Assembly (NCBI GenBank): GCA_041678645.1
Contig: JBAYNT010000021.1
Location: forward strand, 1-9,767
DNA from: WOZL01 sp041678645
Lineage (GTDB): Bacteria; Patescibacteriota; Dojkabacteria; SC72
Reading direction: 5' to 3'
DNA length: 9,767 nt
Of the stretch, positions 6,397-9,767 are shown one piece after another. Made by a program: the position numbers and the translations under genes. Each line of letters opens with the position of its first letter. The stretch's first letter is position 1. Under the pieces are notes generated by a model. It searched no databases. It saw only the letters and a program-made list of their open reading frames with translations, and had not been told where the DNA came from.

Positions 6397-8055
6397 TCAG
6401 GCACTGCGATTACTACACGCCTTAACAAATCCCATAAACAATGGATGAGGCTCTAAGAATCTTGTTTTTAATTCTGGATGATACTGTGTACCTATGAAAA
6501 ATGGATGAATCTTTTTAGGTAACTCAATTGCCTCGACCAGGTTATCATCAGGGCTCTTACCACTAAGTATTAAACCAGCATCTTCAAATTGCTCCCTATA
6601 CTCATTATTAAACTCATACCTATGCCTGTGCCTTTCATCTACGATAGGTAATGAACTAAACAACCCATTACCGTAAGTTTTATACATCTTCTCAAGAAGT
6701 GAACCTTCCTCAACCTTACAAGGCCATCCACCGAGTCTAATAGTGCCACCATATGTTCCATTCTTAATATTCTTCTTTTGATCCTCCATCAGATGTATAA
6801 CGGAATGTTCTGTTTTAGGATTAACTTCCTGAGAATTTGCATCTTTTAATTTAAGAACATTCCTTGCAAACTCAATCACTGCCATCTGCATACCGTAACA
6901 TAGTCCAAGATACGGAATTTTTTCCTCTCGAATAATCTCTATTGCCCTAATCTTACCCTCGGCACCCCTTGCACCCCAACCTTGAGGAACAATAACGCCA
7001 TCTAGTTGCATTAATTCCTTTCGCAAACTCTTCTTCTCCAACTTGTCTGCAACAAACCAAACAATATTAGCCTTATATCCCTGCTCCCAACAAGCATGAT
7101 TTATAGCTTCAAGCACAGAAACATATGAATCCTTAAGATCAAATTTGCCACTCTTAAAATACTTTCCTACAATCCCAATATTTAGCTCCCTGTCTATACT
7201 TCTAATCTTTTTCATTTTCTTACTCCACTTCTCTAGCATATCAGTAGGTTTTGTCTTGAGATTTAACTTCTTGATGATGTTCTTAGTCAAATCCTCCTTG
7301 CTGTAATTAACAGGAACCTCATAAATATACTCGACATCTGGAGCAGAGATAATGTTTTCTTTAGGTACAAGACAGTATGTACTTAACTTCTCTATTCTTA
7401 CCTTATCAATACCTTGCTCAGATCGAGCAATTAGAAAGTCTGGAAGTATTCCATGACTATTAACTACCTGTGTAGATATCTGTACAGGCTTGCTTTTCAT
7501 CTCTCCAAGAGTAGGGGGCAGTGGTAAGTATGAGAGATGTACATGGATTACATCATTACCGTATCTACTCTTCATAATCTTGTTTGCTTCTAGAAATATC
7601 CCATTACCTATCTCTCCTACAGTGCCACCAATCTCAATGACTGTTACGTCAGCCTTAGCATCCTTTGCCACCTTCTCTATCCAATGAATAATCTCATCGG
7701 GAACGTGATAGTCTAAGCTTACCCATTTACCATCGTATGCTAAGGAGCGCTCATCTTTAATTACCTGATTTATCACAGCACCACAGGTCATAGAGTTTCT
7801 TCTAGTAAATGATTCATTAACAAATCTTTCATATGTACCTATATCCATATCTGTCTCAAAGCCGTCTTCTAAGACAAAAGTTTCTCCATGCTCTAATGGA
7901 TTCATAGTACCAGCATCTACATTAAGGTAGGGATCTGCCTTAATCATAGTGATTTTAAGACCTTGGGATTTGAGAAGGAAAGCTATGGAGGCTGAGGTTA
8001 TACCTTTACCTATACCTGAAATAACACCCCCCGAGACAAAAATGTATTTAGACAT
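6397..8055 (-). CDS. pyrG: CTP synthase (glutamine-hydrolysing)
   Basis: 552 aa, full length (family about 535-555). It converts UTP, ATP and glutamine to CTP. N-terminal synthetase domain (1-270): VSGGVISGIGKGIT (7-20) P-loop, KADPYLNVDAGTMNPLEHGE (39-58), ETDMDIGTYERF (67-78), EIGGTVGEI (141-149) and KPVQ (189-192). C-terminal class I glutaminase domain (about 291-545): VPQGWGARGAEGKI (356-369), nucleophile Cys386 in GLCYGMQ (384-390), and His526/Glu528 in QYHPE. All three triad residues are present, so it should be active. The usual PGGFG of the glutaminase oxyanion region is PQGWG. It has its own candidate promoter and ends with TGA immediately next to the stop of the plus-strand TIM-barrel gene. 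Confidence 0.97.
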   Translation of the reverse strand: MSKYIFVSGGVISGIGKGITSASIAFLLKSQGLKITMIKADPYLNVDAGTMNPLEHGETFVLEDGFETDMDIGTYERFVNESFTRRNSMTCGAVINQVIKDERSLAYDGKWVSLDYHVPDEIIHWIEKVAKDAKADVTVIEIGGTVGEIGNGIFLEANKIMKSRYGNDVIHVHLSYLPLPPTLGEMKSKPVQISTQVVNSHGILPDFLIARSEQGIDKVRIEKLSTYCLVPKENIISAPDVEYIYEVPVNYSKEDLTKNIIKKLNLKTKPTDMLEKWSKKMKKIRSIDRELNIGIVGKYFKSGKFDLKDSYVSVLEAINHACWEQGYKANIVWFVADKLEKKSLRKELMQLDGVIVPQGWGARGAEGKIRAIEIIREEKIPYLGLCYGMQMAVIEFARNVLKLKDANSQEVNPKTEHSVIHLMEDQKKNIKNGTYGGTIRLGGWPCKVEEGSLLEKMYKTYGNGLFSSLPIVDERHRHRYEFNNEYREQFEDAGLILSGKSPDDNLVEAIELPKKIHPFFIGTQYHPELKTRFLEPHPLFMGFVKACSNRSA

Positions 8056-8084
8056 ATGTAGTATGTATTGAGGTTATTGAATAC

Positions 8085-8112
8085 ATTACAACTATTATCA
8101 GATGCATGTCAA
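8085..8112 (-). promoter_or_regulatory. candidate sigma-70-type promoter for pyrG
   Basis: On the minus strand a perfect TTGACA (8107-8112) is followed after 16 nt by TGTAAT (8085-8090), a five-of-six match to TATAAT. Transcription would begin near 8078, leaving about 22 nt before ATG 8055. The leader has no Shine-Dalgarno-like purine run. The box lies in the 78-bp gap after the deaminase gene, so pyrG can be expressed apart from the upstream pair. Confidence 0.55.
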
Positions 8113-8133
8113 ACAAAAAGCTCAAAAACAGAT

Positions 8134-8562
8134 TTAATACTTCTCGAAGGAGGAGTTCTTAAAAAGGTCTAAACACTCATCTCTATCTAATTGGACTTCT
8201 TTGTAGGCATCGTTGTTTCCACTCTCCTCATCAAAGCCAATAACTTTAGCATCCTCATATGAGCATCCGTAGTACACCATCTTTACCTTAGCCCAATTAA
8301 GTGCAGATCTACACATTGGACATGGTCTACCTGTAACATATACCTCACAATTTGAGAGATTGTAATTCTTTAGCTTCTTGCTGGCCTTCTGTATTGCATT
8401 TATCTCAGCATGTTTAGTAGCATCCCTATCCTTTAAGACCGTGTTATGTGCTTTAGCAATTACCTTTCCATCCTTAACTACGACACACCCAAACGGACCA
8501 CCATGCTTTTTCTTCAAACCAATCTCAGCCACGTCAATTGCAAGTTGCATATATCTATTCAT
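8134..8562 (-). CDS. guanine deaminase-like zinc nucleoside/base deaminase
   Basis: 142 aa from ATG 8562. Cytidine-deaminase fold: GGPFGCVVVKDG (21-32), zinc motif HAE (51-53, His ligand and catalytic Glu) and PCPMC (80-84, ligands Cys81 and Cys84). The stretch after the zinc site, with YYG (97-99), IGFDEE (108-113), AYKEV (119-123) and a terminal Phe/Lys/Tyr tail, follows GuaD-type guanine deaminases more than TadA or CMP deaminases, so the likely reaction is guanine to xanthine. The frame opens further to an ATG at 8598, but ATG 8562 is preferred: it matches family N-termini, has GAGAGGA nine bases upstream, and overlaps the hydrogenase-like stop by only 8 bp (ATGAATAG). The Tyr-containing C-terminus may complete the active site, as in B. 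subtilis GuaD. tRNA adenosine deaminase is the main alternative. Confidence 0.8.
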   Translation of the reverse strand: MNRYMQLAIDVAEIGLKKKHGGPFGCVVVKDGKVIAKAHNTVLKDRDATKHAEINAIQKASKKLKNYNLSNCEVYVTGRPCPMCRSALNWAKVKMVYYGCSYEDAKVIGFDEESGNNDAYKEVQLDRDECLDLFKNSSFEKY

Positions 8563-9427
8563 TATCGAATTTCCTCTCAAAGTTAATATCCTCTGCATGA
8601 ATCTTCATACCAGTTCTACCTAAGTCCTTTTCATATCTCTGAGCGTAGTTTTTGTACTGTGTAACTCTCTTTTTTCTTTTAGATAAAGGGTAATTTTTAA
8701 CCATACCAGGACCATCTATACAGCCCCCATTACAGGTTAGAATATCCAAGAACTTGTAATCCTTGTACCAACCATCCTTAAATCCATCAAATATCTTTGA
8801 GATATTCCCTATACCCTCCTTAATTAAGATGTCTTTCTTCCTGAGTATATGGTGATGATGAAGAGTAGAGGATAGTCCTCCTGAAAGAGGATATATCTTA
8901 GTATAATCATTGTAGAACTTATCAAATGTCTTCATATATTTCCTCTCTGTTATCTCCTCTGGTATTTTGTAATCTAGAAATAGTTGATCTAATTCTTTGA
9001 AGGTAATTGCACTAGCTATGCCCCCTATCTCTTGGGCTTCTAATTTCTTAGTTATACATGGTCCTACAAAGATCTGTTTGTAATCAGCAAAGAATTTTTT
9101 ACATATCAAAGACATACAGCCCATTGGGGAGTGTACAGGTACTAAGTTGCGTAGTAGATGAGGATATTTAGTCCTTACAAGATTAACCATAGTAGGACAG
9201 GGTGATGATATCCATGTCCTATCTATCTCATCTTTAAGTATAGAGTAGTAGGTAAGGTTAGTCATTTTAGCTCCAAATGTTAGCTCTACTACTTCTGTAA
9301 AGCCCAGAGCTCGTAGTCTGTATATGATATTAGGGTAATCATACTCCGCTATAAATGAGGGAGCTAACATACATATAGTCTTTTGATTAGAGTCTAGGAG
9401 TTTTTTAGTAGCTAAAACATGATCCAT
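8555..9427 (-). CDS. stand-alone [FeFe]-hydrogenase H-domain protein (sensory/group C-D-like)
   Basis: 290 aa consisting only of the Fe_hyd_lg_C domain, with no N-terminal ferredoxin or 4Fe-4S modules. All four cysteines that hold the H-cluster cubane in known hydrogenases are present: Cys77 in SSPCP (74-78), Cys124 in VGPCITKK (121-128), Cys232 and Cys236 in TCNGGC (231-236). Also family-like: LAPSF (21-25), HSPMG (99-103), ITFKELD (141-147), YPLSGG (179-184). The proton-relay Cys of classical TSCCP is Pro76, and the two active-site Met positions are Gly122 and Leu230, as in the divergent sensory-type branch rather than H2-producing HydA. A four-His run (190-193) is unusual. It lies upstream of, and overlaps by 8 bp, the deaminase gene. 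H2 sensing, slow H2 turnover or a pure Fe-S role are all possible. Whether HydEFG maturases exist cannot be seen here. Confidence 0.75.
   Translation of the reverse strand: MDHVLATKKLLDSNQKTICMLAPSFIAEYDYPNIIYRLRALGFTEVVELTFGAKMTNLTYYSILKDEIDRTWISSPCPTMVNLVRTKYPHLLRNLVPVHSPMGCMSLICKKFFADYKQIFVGPCITKKLEAQEIGGIASAITFKELDQLFLDYKIPEEITERKYMKTFDKFYNDYTKIYPLSGGLSSTLHHHHILRKKDILIKEGIGNISKIFDGFKDGWYKDYKFLDILTCNGGCIDGPGMVKNYPLSKRKKRVTQYKNYAQRYEKDLGRTGMKIHAEDINFERKFDNE
8572..8578 (-). promoter_or_regulatory. Shine-Dalgarno site of the deaminase gene
   Basis: GAGAGGA on the minus strand, nine bases before ATG 8562 and inside the end of the hydrogenase-like gene. It is the only clear Shine-Dalgarno sequence I see in the window, and it decides for the inner start over the ATG at 8598. 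Confidence 0.55.
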
Positions 9428-9432
9428 ATATC

Positions 9433-9462
9433 AATATATCATTTAATTAAAAATATATGCAA
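9433..9462 (-). promoter_or_regulatory. candidate extended -10 promoter, hydrogenase-like gene, possibly leaderless
   Basis: Minus strand TG-A-TATATT (9433-9441) is an extended -10 element whose box ends five bases before ATG 9427; TTGCAT (9457-9462) lies 18 nt upstream as a weak -35. Transcription would start at or within a base or two of the ATG, giving a leaderless mRNA, which fits the absence of any Shine-Dalgarno. Confidence 0.45.
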
Positions 9463-9466
9463 TTTA

Positions 9467-9475
9467 TGTTACACT
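9467..9475 (+). promoter_or_regulatory. candidate extended -10 promoter of the membrane protein gene, possibly leaderless
   Basis: TG-T-TACACT (9467-9475) is an extended -10-like element (four of six matches to TATAAT). Its last base is six nucleotides short of ATG 9482, so the usual start point would be the A of the ATG. No Shine-Dalgarno and no convincing -35 box. It lies in the 54-bp divergent gap and is back to back with the hydrogenase-like promoter. Confidence 0.4.
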
Positions 9476-9481
9476 TAAGAT

Positions 9482-9767
9482 ATGGAACTAAAGAAACTCT
9501 ATAAATATGACAGTGGATTACTATCTATGCTTAACACAGAGTGGTTTCAGATCACATTACTTACTGTTATATCAATCTGCGCCCCTCTTCTTATCAAATC
9601 TCCACAGATATTAGTAGGTAGTATTGTTAATTTTGTACTTTTCTTTTCTGCTAGAAAATTTGATTTTAAGAAAACATTACCTTCTATACTGCTTCCTTCT
9701 TTGATTGCATATTCTAGTAATATTTTGTTTAATGGTGCTACTGTATTTCTAATTTACTTTGTACCTA
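9482..9767 (+). CDS. multi-pass membrane protein of unknown function, 3'-truncated
   Basis: 95 complete codons before the window ends, with no stop. A short charged N-terminus (MELKKLYKYD, then around residue 20) is followed by hydrophobic segments at roughly 22-38, 42-57, 66-82 and from 84 on, so at least three to four membrane passes with a cytoplasmic start are likely. Gly46-Ser-Ile-Val-Asn50 and LPSILLPSLIA (66-76) look like small-residue helix-packing segments similar to those of integral transport or scaffold proteins, but I do not recognise a named family with confidence. The gene diverges from the [FeFe]-hydrogenase H-domain gene with only 54 bp between the starts, so shared control or a functional link is plausible. 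Codon use resembles its neighbours. Confidence 0.7.
   Translation, partial: MELKKLYKYDSGLLSMLNTEWFQITLLTVISICAPLLIKSPQILVGSIVNFVLFFSARKFDFKKTLPSILLPSLIAYSSNILFNGATVFLIYFVP

Noticed and set aside
6394..6412. Small hairpin (TAATC...GATTA with inner GC/GC) over the stop-stop junction as a terminator
   Set aside because: Short, bulged stem with no T-run on either side; indistinguishable from chance.
8563..8598. Upstream ATG 8598 as start of the deaminase (154 aa)
   Set aside because: The extra 12 residues (MQRILTLRGNSI) lie within the hydrogenase-like coding sequence and have no family counterpart; ATG 8562 has the Shine-Dalgarno site and the better fit.
8555..9427. Naming the H-domain gene hydA, a catalytic H2-evolving hydrogenase
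   Set aside because: Relay Cys and both active-site Met are substituted and no ferredoxin domain is present, so catalytic H2 production is not supported.
1..9767. CRISPR array, tRNA/rRNA genes, IS elements or prophage genes
   Set aside because: No regularly spaced repeats, cloverleaf-like segments, transposase motifs or phage genes were seen; coding sequence fills nearly the whole window.

Overview
The window looks like a slice of a very compact, AT-rich bacterial genome, most likely a Candidate Phyla Radiation (Patescibacteria) member; I cannot place it to class. The reasons are divergent Mur ligases (MurD with a GTRGKSTT P-loop, a MurE-type enzyme lacking the usual MurE N-domain), an ADP-forming acyl-CoA synthetase as sign of a fermentative energy economy, genes that overlap by 8-14 bp or abut without a gap, and almost no Shine-Dalgarno sequences. 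TGA ends several genes here (murC, pyrG, the nucleotidyltransferase) and Trp is TGG, so the genetic code is the standard one, not the TGA=Gly code of Gracilibacteria and Absconditabacteria.

Layout. 1-480 (+): 3' end of an acyl-CoA synthetase ATP-grasp domain. 470-4751 (-): a tight murD - murC - murE-like operon, read right to left and ending convergently inside the stop region of the first gene. 4752-4826: a 75-bp divergent promoter region. 4827-6396 (+): a two-gene unit, a nucleotidyltransferase and a xylose-isomerase/endonuclease-IV-like TIM barrel overlapping by 8 bp. 6397-8055 (-): CTP synthase pyrG, whose stop codon directly abuts the TIM-barrel stop. 8134-9427 (-): a guanine-deaminase-like gene preceded, with an 8-bp overlap, by a stand-alone [FeFe]-hydrogenase H-domain gene. 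9482-end (+): the start of a multi-pass membrane protein diverging from the hydrogenase-like gene. No tRNA, rRNA, CRISPR array, IS element or long repeat was seen. No gene-free stretch exceeds about 80 bp.

How the genes fit together. The mur operon provides three of the four peptidoglycan peptide ligations (MurF is not in view). The nucleotidyltransferase/TIM-barrel pair shares its divergent promoter region and may make an activated sugar for the envelope, but that is inference. CTP synthase and the deaminase belong to nucleotide metabolism. The acyl-CoA synthetase fragment and the H-domain protein hint at acetate- and H2-linked fermentation or redox sensing. The points most worth a second look are the MurC/MurE domain hybrid, the ferredoxin-less H-domain protein with a Pro in place of the proton-relay Cys next to an unknown membrane protein, and the uncharacterised nucleotidyltransferase/TIM-barrel pair.
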